Shown piece after piece: positions 38,971-47,591 of a DNA stretch of 64,000 nucleotides (positions are counted from its first letter, which is position 1; each line of letters starts with the position of its first letter). The notes under the pieces were generated by a model. That model was given only the letters and a program-made list of their open reading frames with translations, was not told the origin of the DNA and made no database searches. The DNA is from CAIQPS01 sp963783835 (GTDB taxonomy: Bacteria; Actinomycetota; Thermoleophilia; RBG-16-64-13). The stretch lies in the NCBI GenBank assembly GCA_963783835.1, contig CAWAOX010000015.1:489377-553376 (forward strand). The letters are read 5' to 3'. Made by a program: the position numbers and the translations under genes.

Positions 38971-41681
38971 CGCGCCTTCTCCACCATCTGCCTCGCTGCC
39001 TCGAGCTCGGCAGCCCTGCCTTCAACAAGACCTTCCACTCGCAACTCCTTAAGCCGTTCCAGGATCCGGCCCACGGCCGGTCCTTTCTTCATTCCCATCG
39101 CCAGCAGGTCGTCACCTGTTACGCTCAGCGTCCTATGCCTGATATCCGCCAGGTAGCGCCTCAGACGGCTCTCGACCACACCCGGTTCGATGCCCGCCAG
39201 CCCGAAGACCACCGCCTCGAGCGGGATGCGCCGCAACGCCCGGTAGATGTCCCAATCCCGCATCTCGGGCTTCGCCAGACGCGAAGCGAGCAGCGGCCCA
39301 ACTACGACTGCCGCCGTTATCGCCTGGCTGTCGGCCCCTTTCAGCCTGAGCCTCTCCAACCACACATAGAGCTCGTCGTGGGTCATGTTACGTGTCACTG
39401 CCGCGAACCGTAGCCGCCAGGGTATCACTTCGTCCCGCAGTCCCATCTCGGCGACCAACGAATCGAGCTTTTTGACGAGCGCCACCGTCTTCGTCCCGGT
39501 CGCCAGTTTGGGATGGACCTCGCGGGCCACCCCCAACTCGAAGAGCCGTCCCAGCGTCCACTCGATGTCTCCCTCGCCAATGAGGGCGATGAGTTCGTCG
39601 CGCAGGCGGACGCTGGAGAGGTCTCCGACCAGGTGCATATCGACGCAGCTCTTGGCGAAGCCCTCCGTCTGCTCGTCCATGCGAAAGCCATAGCGATTCT
39701 CGTAGCGCACGGCGCGGAAGATCCGAGTGGGGTCCTCGATGAAGCTCAGGTTGTGCAGCACCCGGATGATGCCGTCTCGCAGGTCGCGGAACCCGCCGAA
39801 GAAGTCGATCACCATGCCGAAGTCCTCGCCGCTCAGCGAGATGGCCATCGCGTTGATGGTGAAGTCGCGTCGGAACAGGTCCTGGCGGATGGAGGCGTGC
39901 TCCACCCGCGGCAGCGCTGCCGGATGGTCGTAGAACTCGGTACGGGTGGTAGCGACATCCACGTGGAAAGGCTCGCCGGAGGCGCGCACCCAGGCAGGCG
40001 CCTGTCCAAGCACGTCGGCCGGGAGAAGCACGACCGCGGTCTTGAACTTGCGGTGCGCGCGAACCCTTCCCCCCAGTTCGGCGGCAAGCCGGGTGGCGAA
40101 TTCGATCCCGTCTCCCTCGACGGCGATGTCGACGTCGGCATTGGGCTGGTCGAGGAGAAGATCCCGGACGGACCCTCCCACGAGGTAGACCCCGGGAACG
40201 TCCTCAGACAGCGCGGAACAGGCCCTGAACAACCTACCGAAGAACGGATGCTCGGCGAGAGCCTGCATGGTGTAGAACTGGGGCGTGGCCAACTCGGCCT
40301 CTTCCTGCTCCCACCTGCCCTGGTAGGCCCCCAGGACGTCGGTGCGGGTGACTATGCCGACGAGATCGCCCACCTTCACGGAGTTCTCCCGTACCGCCCT
40401 GTCGTACGCCTCCTCGGTGACGACAGGGACACGCCCCGCGTTACCCGCCACCATGATGCGCCGCAGCTCGTCAACGGTCGTAGACGCCTTGGCAAAGGCG
40501 ATGTTGCGCGTCATGACCCCCTTCACGGGGGCGTGCCCCAGACCGTGGCGCAAGGCCTTGTCGAGATCCCGGCGGGCGACGATGCCCACCACGCGGCCGT
40601 CTTCGCGCACGCATATGCCGGAGTGCCCGTAGCGCTGGGCCGTGATGAGGGCATCGGTGACGGGGGTGTCGGCGTCGATCAGGCGGACGGGCCGGCTCAT
40701 GATCTCGCCGGCCGTGGGGGCGCCAAGGTTGCTCTGCGACAGTTGGGTGAGAAGTCCCTCGATGGTGGCCTGCGCTGTCTGCCCTCTGACGACGGCCGAA
40801 GCCGCCTGGGCGTGGCCTCCTCCGTCGATGGAGTGGAGCAGCGCGCCCACGTCGACGGAACCGGCCCGCGAGCGGGCCGTCACGAACACCCGGTCCTCCA
40901 TGCCGACCGCCTGCAGCAGCACCTCGGCGTTGATCAACTCCATGAGCTTGTGTGCGATGACGCTGAGACCATCGACATATCCAGGTACTTCCAGAGCGAT
41001 CGTGTGCACGTCCAGACCTCGGACTCGCTCGACCCGCACCAGATCGACCATCTCCATGAGCACCACGCGCTGCTCGGCTGTCAATGCGCTGTGAAGGTAG
41101 CGCTCTATGAGAGGCTGTGAAGCCCCCAGGCGCATGGAAGCGGCCAGCATCTCGGCATCCCGGATGGTGGTTCGCGGGTACGTGAGCGAACCGGTGTCTT
41201 CGTGGATACCCAGCGCGAAGATCGTGGCCGCCAACCGCGGCACCTCGACGGCTCGCTCCCGCAGGAGGTAGAGCATCGAAGTAGCCTGGGCCCCGTCGCG
41301 CGAGAGCACCCAGTTCTCTCCCTTCACGAAGGCGGGCCGCTCGGGATTCTCCGACTCGTGGTGGTCGAAGATGACCACTTCCACTCGCGGCTGGCCACAC
41401 AGACGCGCCAGGTCTCCGATCCTCTCGGTGTCGGCGGTGTCGACGATGACGAGTTGGCGGATCTTCGTCTGATCGAGCAGACGCAGGTTGACGATAGGGA
41501 GACTCTCTCCGTGCAGGGAGACGAACTCCCGTACGTTGGGGTTCAGCGAACCGGAAAAGACGATGTGTCCCTCAGGGTAGAGCAGAGAGGCTCCCACGAC
41601 GGCTGCCAGAGCGTCGAAATCCGCGTTCTGGTGGGTCGTGATGACCGTAGGGGCTTCAAGCAGTGAAGGCGATGAGCTCAT
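38967..41681 (-). CDS. DHH phosphoesterase - CBS pair - tRNA nucleotidyltransferase multidomain protein
   Basis: 904 residues with three units. Residues 1-310: DHH/DHHA1 phosphoesterase (HQNADFDALAA, FDHHESE, GGGHAQAA). Residues about 320-460: two CBS domains (MSRPVRLIDADTPV; MTRNIAFAKASTTV), likely nucleotide sensors. Residues about 480-880: class II CCA/poly(A) polymerase (LVGGSVRDLLLDQPNADVDI; RRDFTINAMAISL; EDPTRIFRAVRYENRYGF). Relatives of this layout act as A-adding or CCA-adding enzymes, and the tRNA-Pro in this window lacks an encoded CCA. ATG 41681 has no good ribosome site but has TATACT 7 bases upstream, pointing to a leaderless start. A longer in-frame start lies inside deoB-PNP and is rejected. 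Confidence 0.9.
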   Translation of the reverse strand: MSSSPSLLEAPTVITTHQNADFDALAAVVGASLLYPEGHIVFSGSLNPNVREFVSLHGESLPIVNLRLLDQTKIRQLVIVDTADTERIGDLARLCGQPRVEVVIFDHHESENPERPAFVKGENWVLSRDGAQATSMLYLLRERAVEVPRLAATIFALGIHEDTGSLTYPRTTIRDAEMLAASMRLGASQPLIERYLHSALTAEQRVVLMEMVDLVRVERVRGLDVHTIALEVPGYVDGLSVIAHKLMELINAEVLLQAVGMEDRVFVTARSRAGSVDVGALLHSIDGGGHAQAASAVVRGQTAQATIEGLLTQLSQSNLGAPTAGEIMSRPVRLIDADTPVTDALITAQRYGHSGICVREDGRVVGIVARRDLDKALRHGLGHAPVKGVMTRNIAFAKASTTVDELRRIMVAGNAGRVPVVTEEAYDRAVRENSVKVGDLVGIVTRTDVLGAYQGRWEQEEAELATPQFYTMQALAEHPFFGRLFRACSALSEDVPGVYLVGGSVRDLLLDQPNADVDIAVEGDGIEFATRLAAELGGRVRAHRKFKTAVVLLPADVLGQAPAWVRASGEPFHVDVATTRTEFYDHPAALPRVEHASIRQDLFRRDFTINAMAISLSGEDFGMVIDFFGGFRDLRDGIIRVLHNLSFIEDPTRIFRAVRYENRYGFRMDEQTEGFAKSCVDMHLVGDLSSVRLRDELIALIGEGDIEWTLGRLFELGVAREVHPKLATGTKTVALVKKLDSLVAEMGLRDEVIPWRLRFAAVTRNMTHDELYVWLERLRLKGADSQAITAAVVVGPLLASRLAKPEMRDWDIYRALRRIPLEAVVFGLAGIEPGVVESRLRRYLADIRHRTLSVTGDDLLAMGMKKGPAVGRILERLKELRVEGLVEGRAAELEAARQMVEKAR

Positions 41682-41688
41682 GCTCGCT

Positions 41689-41694
41689 AGTATA
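41689..41694 (-). promoter_or_regulatory. -10 element giving a leaderless start of the DHH-CBS-CCA gene
   Basis: TATACT lies exactly 7 bases before the ATG at 41681, so transcription starting 7-8 bases downstream would begin on the start codon. The gene lacks a Shine-Dalgarno, in keeping with this. The -35 region is weak. Confidence 0.4.
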
Positions 41695-41701
41695 TAGCGG
41701 C

Positions 41702-43735
41702 TCAGTACCCCCAGCACCGCAATACGGCGGTTACGGCCGCACTGAAGGTCGAGGCTGCTTGGCCGGCGCCCACGAGGACGCCACCGTGTGAAGTATGCCC
41801 CGCGTTCACTACCAGGCTGAGCACCGCGGCCTCCAGGCCGGTTCGGTGCAGAGCTCGCAGTTCCGGCGCTGCCGACATGCTGACGGTGGTCGCACCCAAG
41901 GCGCGCAGGAGACCCAGTTCGGCGTCGGTCTCGTACTGAGGACCGGGCAACGAGGCATGGACCCCGGTGGAAAGCCACGAGGGCGCCCCAGCCGCTGCGA
42001 GCACCTGCTCCGCCAATGCCTCAGGCGTCGCCGTGAGTCGCACCGGCCGCCCCGCATCGGCGGCCCCGCACAGTCCCGCCGTCTGGCAATCGAGGGCCTC
42101 CAGCGCGATCACCACATCTCCCGCGGTGCGATCGGCCGCGACAGCCCCGCACGAAGTGGTCAGTAGGACTTTCCGGACTCCCCAGCGGGCCAGAGTCTCG
42201 ATGGCCAGCTGTAGTTCGCTCAGATCGTACCCTTCGTAGCCGTGGATCCTGCCTTCCAGCAATGCCACCGCCCGGGGACCCCTATCCACGAGTGCCAGCC
42301 TATATGGATGCCCCGGGACTTCCCCCTCCGCCCAGAAGGGGATGTCGCGGTAGTCGACGTCGGCCTTTCTAGGCCACTCCAGCGCGGCAGCCAGGCCGGA
42401 GCCGAGCACGACCGCTGCCTCCGGAGCCGGGCCCAGGCGCGCCCGCAGGTACGAGGCCGCTTCCTCGGCCTCCAGCGGCCCGACACGGCCGGGAAGCAAG
42501 GCGGCGTCACCGACCGGACAGGGCCGAGCCGGCGTGTGGGGCCGCCAGCCCCTACTCGGCCGACAGGCGGTGAGAACGTCACCTCCCAGCGAAGGAGCCT
42601 CACCGGTGAGCGACGAATACACCGTCGCCCCCGAATCCGCCAGAGTGCCCTCGTAAACGGCAGCCGGGCAGTCCGCGGGCCTGGGATACAGCAGCAGCGG
42701 CACGTACTCGCGACTGTGGTCGGTGCTGGGGGTGGTGGGATCCACTCCATGGTCGGCGGTGATGATCACCATGTCGCCCGGTTCGAGCGAAGCGATGATG
42801 CCCGGCAGGGCTGCGTCGAACGCCGCCAGCCCTCTTGCGAAGCCGTCGACGTCGTTCCGGTGGCCCCAGATCATGTCGAAATCCACAAGGTTGGTGAAGA
42901 GGAGGCCTTCCTCAAAGCGGCCGCGGTCGGAGCGGTGCTGCAGCAGATCCCGCACCAGGGAGAGATTGTCATCGTTGTCGGCCACCTTGATGGTTGCGGT
43001 CACTCCCCGGCCGACGAACACCTCGCTGATCTTCCCGACCGCCGTCACCGGCACACCGGCCTCCTGCAGAAGATCGAGGTATGTGGGAGACGGAGGCGCC
43101 AGGGAGAAGTCGCGTCGGTCTTTGGTCCGCGCGAAGGCCCCCGGAGGCCCGGTGAACGGCCGCGCGATGACCCGAGCGACGCCGTGTGGACCCTGCAGGA
43201 TGCCGCGGGCTATCTCACACCATTCGTACAGTTGCTCCAGCGGGACCACTTCGATATGAGCGGCTATCTGAAAGACGCTGTCCGCCGATGTGTATACGAT
43301 CGGCTCTCGGCCGGCAAGGTGGGCCTCGCCCAACTCGTCGATGATTGCGGTGCCCGAGGCGGTCTTGTTGCCCAGTACGCCCCGGCCGATCCGCTCTTTG
43401 AACGGGGCAAGGACTTCCTCCGGGAACCCCTGGGGATAGGTGGGGAAGGGTCGGGCGGTGACCAACCCCATGTGCTCCCAATGGCCGACAGTCGTGTCCT
43501 TACCGGCCGACAGCGTCGCAAGCCGGCCCGTCAAGGCCAGGGGCTGCGGCACCGGGGGCACTCCGAGGATCGGGATGACCGTACCGAGCCCGAGCTTCTG
43601 CAGAAAAGGCAGGCGGAGGTCGACGACCCGGCTGAGATTGCCCAGTGTGTCGGATCCTGAGTCGCCGTAGTCTGCCGCATCGGGAAGGGCGCCCACGCCC
43701 ACGCCGTCGAGCACGAGGAACACGAACCGGCTCAT
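41702..43735 (-). CDS. deoB: Phosphopentomutase fused to purine nucleoside phosphorylase
   Basis: 677 residues in two enzymes. Residues 1-390 are DeoB: VLDGVGVGALPDAADYGD at the start with metal aspartates, AGKDTTVGHWEHMG with the phosphothreonine, NLVDFDMIWGHRND and ITADHGVDPT. Residues about 410-677 are a PNP of the trimeric family: VVLGSGLAAAL, LEGRIHGYEGYD, PGPQYETDAEL and MSAAPE, though the base-site loop reads TTSCGA rather than TNAAGG. Joined, they would convert nucleosides to ribose-1-phosphate and on to ribose-5-phosphate. ATG 43735 overlaps the xerD stop by 4 bases. The xerD-deoB-PNP gene order is common in Firmicutes, so fusion of the last two is a small step. Confidence 0.93.
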   Translation of the reverse strand: MSRFVFLVLDGVGVGALPDAADYGDSGSDTLGNLSRVVDLRLPFLQKLGLGTVIPILGVPPVPQPLALTGRLATLSAGKDTTVGHWEHMGLVTARPFPTYPQGFPEEVLAPFKERIGRGVLGNKTASGTAIIDELGEAHLAGREPIVYTSADSVFQIAAHIEVVPLEQLYEWCEIARGILQGPHGVARVIARPFTGPPGAFARTKDRRDFSLAPPSPTYLDLLQEAGVPVTAVGKISEVFVGRGVTATIKVADNDDNLSLVRDLLQHRSDRGRFEEGLLFTNLVDFDMIWGHRNDVDGFARGLAAFDAALPGIIASLEPGDMVIITADHGVDPTTPSTDHSREYVPLLLYPRPADCPAAVYEGTLADSGATVYSSLTGEAPSLGGDVLTACRPSRGWRPHTPARPCPVGDAALLPGRVGPLEAEEAASYLRARLGPAPEAAVVLGSGLAAALEWPRKADVDYRDIPFWAEGEVPGHPYRLALVDRGPRAVALLEGRIHGYEGYDLSELQLAIETLARWGVRKVLLTTSCGAVAADRTAGDVVIALEALDCQTAGLCGAADAGRPVRLTATPEALAEQVLAAAGAPSWLSTGVHASLPGPQYETDAELGLLRALGATTVSMSAAPELRALHRTGLEAAVLSLVVNAGHTSHGGVLVGAGQAASTFSAAVTAVLRCWGY

Positions 43736-44643
43736 GCCTCTCCGGCCCGGGCCCGGGGATGGGCTTCGCGATAGATCCTCTGCAGATGGGCAGTGGTCAC
43801 GTGGGTGTAGATCTGGGTGGTGGACAGATCCGCGTGCCCCAGCATCTCCTGAACGGCCCGGAGGTCCGCGCCCCCCTCGAGCAGATGGGTCGCGAAGGAG
43901 TGACGAAGGGTGTGAGCAGAGACGTCATCCGGCAGCCCCGCCTCTCGAGCGTAGCGCTTGATGATGGCGTGAAGTCCTTGCCGCGACAACCGCCGTCCGC
44001 GGTTGTTGAGAAACAACTCCGGCGCCTTCAGAGTCCCCGCCCCCCCCAGGAAGGGCCGGCCCCGCTCGTTGTAGGCGCGTATCGCTTCCATGGCCATCCG
44101 CCCGAGAGGAACGATGCGCTCCTTGTCGCCCTTGCCGACGGTCCGGACGAACCCTACCTCCAGATCGACGTCCTGAAGCCGCAGCCCGAGCGCCTCCGAG
44201 GCCCTCAGTCCCGCCCCATAGAGCGTCTCGAGCATCGCTCGGTCGCGCAGACCCCCCGGGGTCGGCTTGGGCTTGGTCAGCAGCAACTCGATCTCCGCGA
44301 CACTCAGTACGCGTGGCAAGGTGGACTCCAGCCGCGGACTCGCCAGCGCCCGGGTGGGATCGGAAACAGCAAGCCCCAGCACGACCCGGCGCCGATAGAA
44401 CGAACGGATGGCCGCGGCCTTGCGGGCCCGGGTGGAAGGCCTCCAGTCTCCCTGCGCCAGGTACGTCCTCACGTCTTCAGAGGTGGCATCCGGCAGTGGG
44501 CGCTCCCGTTCGGCAAGGAAGGCCGAGAACTGCGTCAGATCGCGGGCATAGGACTCCACGGTACGCTCGGACAATCCGTCTTCGAGCCGGAGGGCGCGCA
44601 GGTGCGCGGAGAGAGCCGGGTCCTGGGCAGGCGGACGGTTCAC
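43732..44643 (-). CDS. xerD: Site-specific tyrosine recombinase XerD
   Basis: Resolves chromosome dimers at dif; 303 residues. The SAM-like N-terminal domain (LRALRLEDGLSERTVESYARD) is followed by the catalytic domain with all expected residues: Arg in AGLRASEALGL, Lys in GKGDKERIVPL, HTLRHSFATHLL (HxxR), the late His in LGHADLSTTQIY and the tyrosine nucleophile in IYTHV. GTG 44643. Surrounding housekeeping genes and absence of any integration signs rule against a mobile-element integrase. Confidence 0.92.
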   Translation of the reverse strand: MNRPPAQDPALSAHLRALRLEDGLSERTVESYARDLTQFSAFLAERERPLPDATSEDVRTYLAQGDWRPSTRARKAAAIRSFYRRRVVLGLAVSDPTRALASPRLESTLPRVLSVAEIELLLTKPKPTPGGLRDRAMLETLYGAGLRASEALGLRLQDVDLEVGFVRTVGKGDKERIVPLGRMAMEAIRAYNERGRPFLGGAGTLKAPELFLNNRGRRLSRQGLHAIIKRYAREAGLPDDVSAHTLRHSFATHLLEGGADLRAVQEMLGHADLSTTQIYTHVTTAHLQRIYREAHPRARAGEA

Positions 44644-44661
44644 CGCGGCGGTCCTGCCTGG

Positions 44662-45786
44662 CTACATGTATTCGATGGGCAGGACGTACTCGAGCGGGAA
44701 ATACGGATTGCCGGTAGCCTCGGCGACCTCTTTGATCGTCACCTTACCCTCCATGACGTTCACCCCGCGAGCCAGGGCATGGTCGCCCCGCGCCGCTGCC
44801 ACCACTCCCGAGTCGGCCACCGCGGTGATGTAGGGGAGCGTGGCGTTGGTGAGAGCGATCGTCGAGGTTATCGGGACCACTCCGGCCATGTTGTCCACAC
44901 AGTAGTGGATCACACCGTGCTTCACGAACGTCGGGGCCCGGTGCGAGGTCGCACGAGAGGTGGCCACCGTCCCCCCCTGGTCGATGCTCAGGTCGACGAT
45001 GACCGAGCCCGGCTGCATCGAGCGGACAGCGTCCTCGGAAACGAGCACCGGCGTGCGCGCCCCCGATACGAGAACCGCGCCGATGACTACATCGGCCGCT
45101 GCTACCTCGGCCTCGATGGTCCACTGGTCGCTGTGAAGAGTCTCCACCGCAGGGACCACCCGGCGGACGCTGCCCAGCGCCTCCAGGTCGATGTCGAAGA
45201 CCTTGGTCCGCGCTCCCATGCCGGTGGCGATGATGGCCGCGTTGGAACCGGCTATGCCCGCCCCGAGGATCACCACGTTCGCGGGCTTGACCCCCGTTGC
45301 GCCTCCCAGCAGCTTGCCTTTGCCGCCGCTCATCCGTTCGAGGAAGTAGGCGCCTATCTGCGGGGCCAACCGCCCCGCTATCTCACTCATGGGGCCGAGC
45401 AACGGACGACGGCCGTCCGCGGTCTCCACGGTCTCGTACGCCAGGCAGGTCGCGCCACTTGCGACTAGACCGCTGGTCAGCTCGCGATCCGGGGCCAGAT
45501 GCAGGTAGGTGAAGAGGATGTGCCTGGGCTCGAGACGGGAGATCTCCTCCGGCAACGGTTCCTTGACCTTGACGATCAACTCGGCCTGGACGAACACCGC
45601 TTCCGCATCGGGGACGATGCGGGCTCCGGCGGCGACGTACGCGTCGTCGCCGATGAGGGACCCCTCCCCCGCGCCTCGCTGTACGAGGACCTCGTGGCCC
45701 CTCGTGGTGAGCTCCTTGGTGCCTGCGGGGGTCAGAGCTACCCGGTACTCTTCCTCACGGATCTCGGTTGGCACTCCGACTCGCAT
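44662..45786 (-). CDS. ald: Alanine dehydrogenase
   Basis: NAD-dependent interconversion of L-alanine and pyruvate plus ammonia; 374 residues. Begins MRVGVPTEIREEEYRVALTP with substrate-binding arginine and lysine near it, then FTYLHLAPD with the catalytic histidine, the NAD loop VVILGAGIAGSNAA at about 169-182, and HYCVDNMAGVVP with the second catalytic aspartate. ATG 45786 is favoured since the family begins there, with GAGG about 7 bases upstream. It follows the Nudix gene by 25 bases. Confidence 0.95.
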   Translation of the reverse strand: MRVGVPTEIREEEYRVALTPAGTKELTTRGHEVLVQRGAGEGSLIGDDAYVAAGARIVPDAEAVFVQAELIVKVKEPLPEEISRLEPRHILFTYLHLAPDRELTSGLVASGATCLAYETVETADGRRPLLGPMSEIAGRLAPQIGAYFLERMSGGKGKLLGGATGVKPANVVILGAGIAGSNAAIIATGMGARTKVFDIDLEALGSVRRVVPAVETLHSDQWTIEAEVAAADVVIGAVLVSGARTPVLVSEDAVRSMQPGSVIVDLSIDQGGTVATSRATSHRAPTFVKHGVIHYCVDNMAGVVPITSTIALTNATLPYITAVADSGVVAAARGDHALARGVNVMEGKVTIKEVAEATGNPYFPLEYVLPIEYM

Positions 45787-45811
45787 CCTTGGGCCTCGTC
45801 CTTCCGTCCGT

Positions 45812-46426
45812 TCAGTGTTCAGCTTTGGCGACCCCACTCAGAAGGAGCAGTGCAGCCAGACTCTTGGCGTCTTCGATACGTTCGGGGTGCTCATACAGTT
45901 CGTCCAGACTGTACCGTACCACGACTATGTCCTCATCTTCGTCGGGCTCGGCGTAGGCCGGCCGCAGGTCCTCGGCCAGGAACACGTGGAGGATCTCGTT
46001 GGCAAATCCGGGCGAGGAGAAGAAGTAGCCCAGCGGCGTCCACTTCGCGGCCTCCACGCCGACCTCCTCGCGTAGTTCCCGCTGTGCCGTGGCCAAAGGC
46101 GCCTCGCCAGGCTCCAGCCCCCCGGCCGGGAGCTCCAAGAGGTACCGTTTGACCGCGTGCCTGTACTGGCGGACCAGCGCTACCTCCCCCTTTTCGTCGA
46201 GGGCGATGACCACGACGGCCCCGGGATGCTCCACCACTGCCCGAGTCGCCTTCCGCCCTTGGGGAAGAGCGATCTCGTCCACACGCAGGCTGACCACTTG
46301 ACCCTCGTATACCGAACGGGAGCCGAGCACCTCGGGGATTGGCTCGATGGCGGCGTTCGGCTGCGGTGCGTCGCCGGCCGCGAAAGGCGGGACAGCAGGG
46401 TCACGCTGCGCGGGCGAATCAGTCAT
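45812..46426 (-). CDS. Nudix hydrolase, ADP-ribose pyrophosphatase type
   Basis: 204 residues. The Nudix box is complete: GGLEPGEAPLATAQRELREE followed by VGV (G-x5-E-x7-REUxEExGU) at about 103-125. The preceding VRQYRHAVKRYLLELPAG is typical of ADP-ribose pyrophosphatases, where the upstream strands make a swapped dimer. The N-terminal 30 residues are Pro/Ala-rich and probably disordered. ATG 46426 overlaps the stop of the peptidase gene by 8 bases. Substrate preference (ADP-ribose versus others) is inferred from the family. Confidence 0.88.
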   Translation of the reverse strand: MTDSPAQRDPAVPPFAAGDAPQPNAAIEPIPEVLGSRSVYEGQVVSLRVDEIALPQGRKATRAVVEHPGAVVVIALDEKGEVALVRQYRHAVKRYLLELPAGGLEPGEAPLATAQRELREEVGVEAAKWTPLGYFFSSPGFANEILHVFLAEDLRPAYAEPDEDEDIVVVRYSLDELYEHPERIEDAKSLAALLLLSGVAKAEH

Positions 46427-47591
46427 CTGCGCTGGTGGCCGCTTCGCGCGCTCGGGGCGCGTAGTCGGGAGCCATCAGTATCATCCTGAGCGCCAGGTCG
46501 CACAGGCGCTCGAGATCGTCGAGACTCACGTGCTCTTCGGGGCTGTGCACCTGGGTCATTCCCGCGCTGAGATTGACGGTGGGAAGACCCCGGGCATTGA
46601 GGATGTTGGCATCCGACCCTCCGCCGCTCGCCTGCATATGGGGCTCAAGACCGAGATCGGCAACCGCGGCCTTGCTCAGACGGACGACGGGCGAGCGACT
46701 CGAAAGCGCGAAAGCCCGATACTCGTGGACGAGAGCGATATCGACGTCGGCGCCGGCTTGCGCAGCGCCCGCCTGCATGGCATCGACCATCTCGGCCGCT
46801 ACTCGAGCAAGCTTCTCTTCATCATGACTGCGGCATTCACCCTCTATCTCACAGAGATCGGGCACGATGTTCGTCCCCACTCCCCCGTGGATGACCCCGA
46901 TGTTGGCGCTGGTTTCGTCGTCCAGCCGGCCGAGTTGCATGGCCGCGATGGCTTTGGCCGCCGCCTGGATGGCGCTGCGTCCCCTTTCGGGCTCGACGCC
47001 GGCATGCGCCGCCCGGCCCCGGAATGTCGCCTTGAACGTCTCGTGGCTGGGAGCCTTGACCGTGATTCCGCCCACCGGTCCCGCCGAATCGAACACCGCC
47101 GCGAAGGGACTATTCAGCACCTTTTCGTCGAGATGCTTGGAACCCACCAGCCCTATCTCCTCGGATACCGTGAAAAGGAGCTCGTACGAGGGAAAGGATC
47201 GGTCGGAGCCCTTCAGGAGCTCTGTAGCGTGCACCAGCGCCGCCACCGCGGCCTTATCGTCGGCCCCCAGGATCGTGTGCTGGCTGTTGCGAAAGATGCC
47301 ATTGTCGTCCAGGAAAGGCTCGATGCGATCGGTCGGCATGACGGTGTCCAGATGGGCGCCAAGGGCGATATGGGGCTCCCCCTTGCCGATGACCGTACAC
47401 CACAGGTTTCCTGTGTCACCACCCGTCCTCGCGCCGGTTTCATCCTCGTGGACCGTTACTCCCAGCGCCTCCAGCCGCTTGATGACCGCGTCCGCCATGC
47501 GGCGCTCGTGCTTGAACGGGCTCGCTATGCGGGTGAACTCGAGAAACAGCTCCGTCAGCCGGTCGCGAGACGGGAGAGGCGCATCCGTCAT
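46419..47591 (-). CDS. M20-family peptidase, PepT-like
   Basis: 390 residues. Metal-binding motif ALGAHLDTVMP at the start of the catalytic domain, then GADDKAAVAAL with the bridging aspartate, TVSEEIGLVGS with the general base glutamate, and GGGSDAN near the end. A dimerisation domain sits between (FKATFRGRAAHAGVEPERG). The family covers tripeptidases and related aminoacylases; the closest style is PepT. ATG 47591 overlaps the pyrG stop (ATGA). Longer in-frame starts would lie in pyrG. Confidence 0.88.
   Translation of the reverse strand: MTDAPLPSRDRLTELFLEFTRIASPFKHERRMADAVIKRLEALGVTVHEDETGARTGGDTGNLWCTVIGKGEPHIALGAHLDTVMPTDRIEPFLDDNGIFRNSQHTILGADDKAAVAALVHATELLKGSDRSFPSYELLFTVSEEIGLVGSKHLDEKVLNSPFAAVFDSAGPVGGITVKAPSHETFKATFRGRAAHAGVEPERGRSAIQAAAKAIAAMQLGRLDDETSANIGVIHGGVGTNIVPDLCEIEGECRSHDEEKLARVAAEMVDAMQAGAAQAGADVDIALVHEYRAFALSSRSPVVRLSKAAVADLGLEPHMQASGGGSDANILNARGLPTVNLSAGMTQVHSPEEHVSLDDLERLCDLALRMILMAPDYAPRAREAATSADD

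Noticed and set aside
43732..44643. Tyrosine recombinase as sign of a mobile element
   Set aside because: It has the length and residues of XerD, sits in a housekeeping operon with deoB, and has no attachment repeats or phage genes around it.
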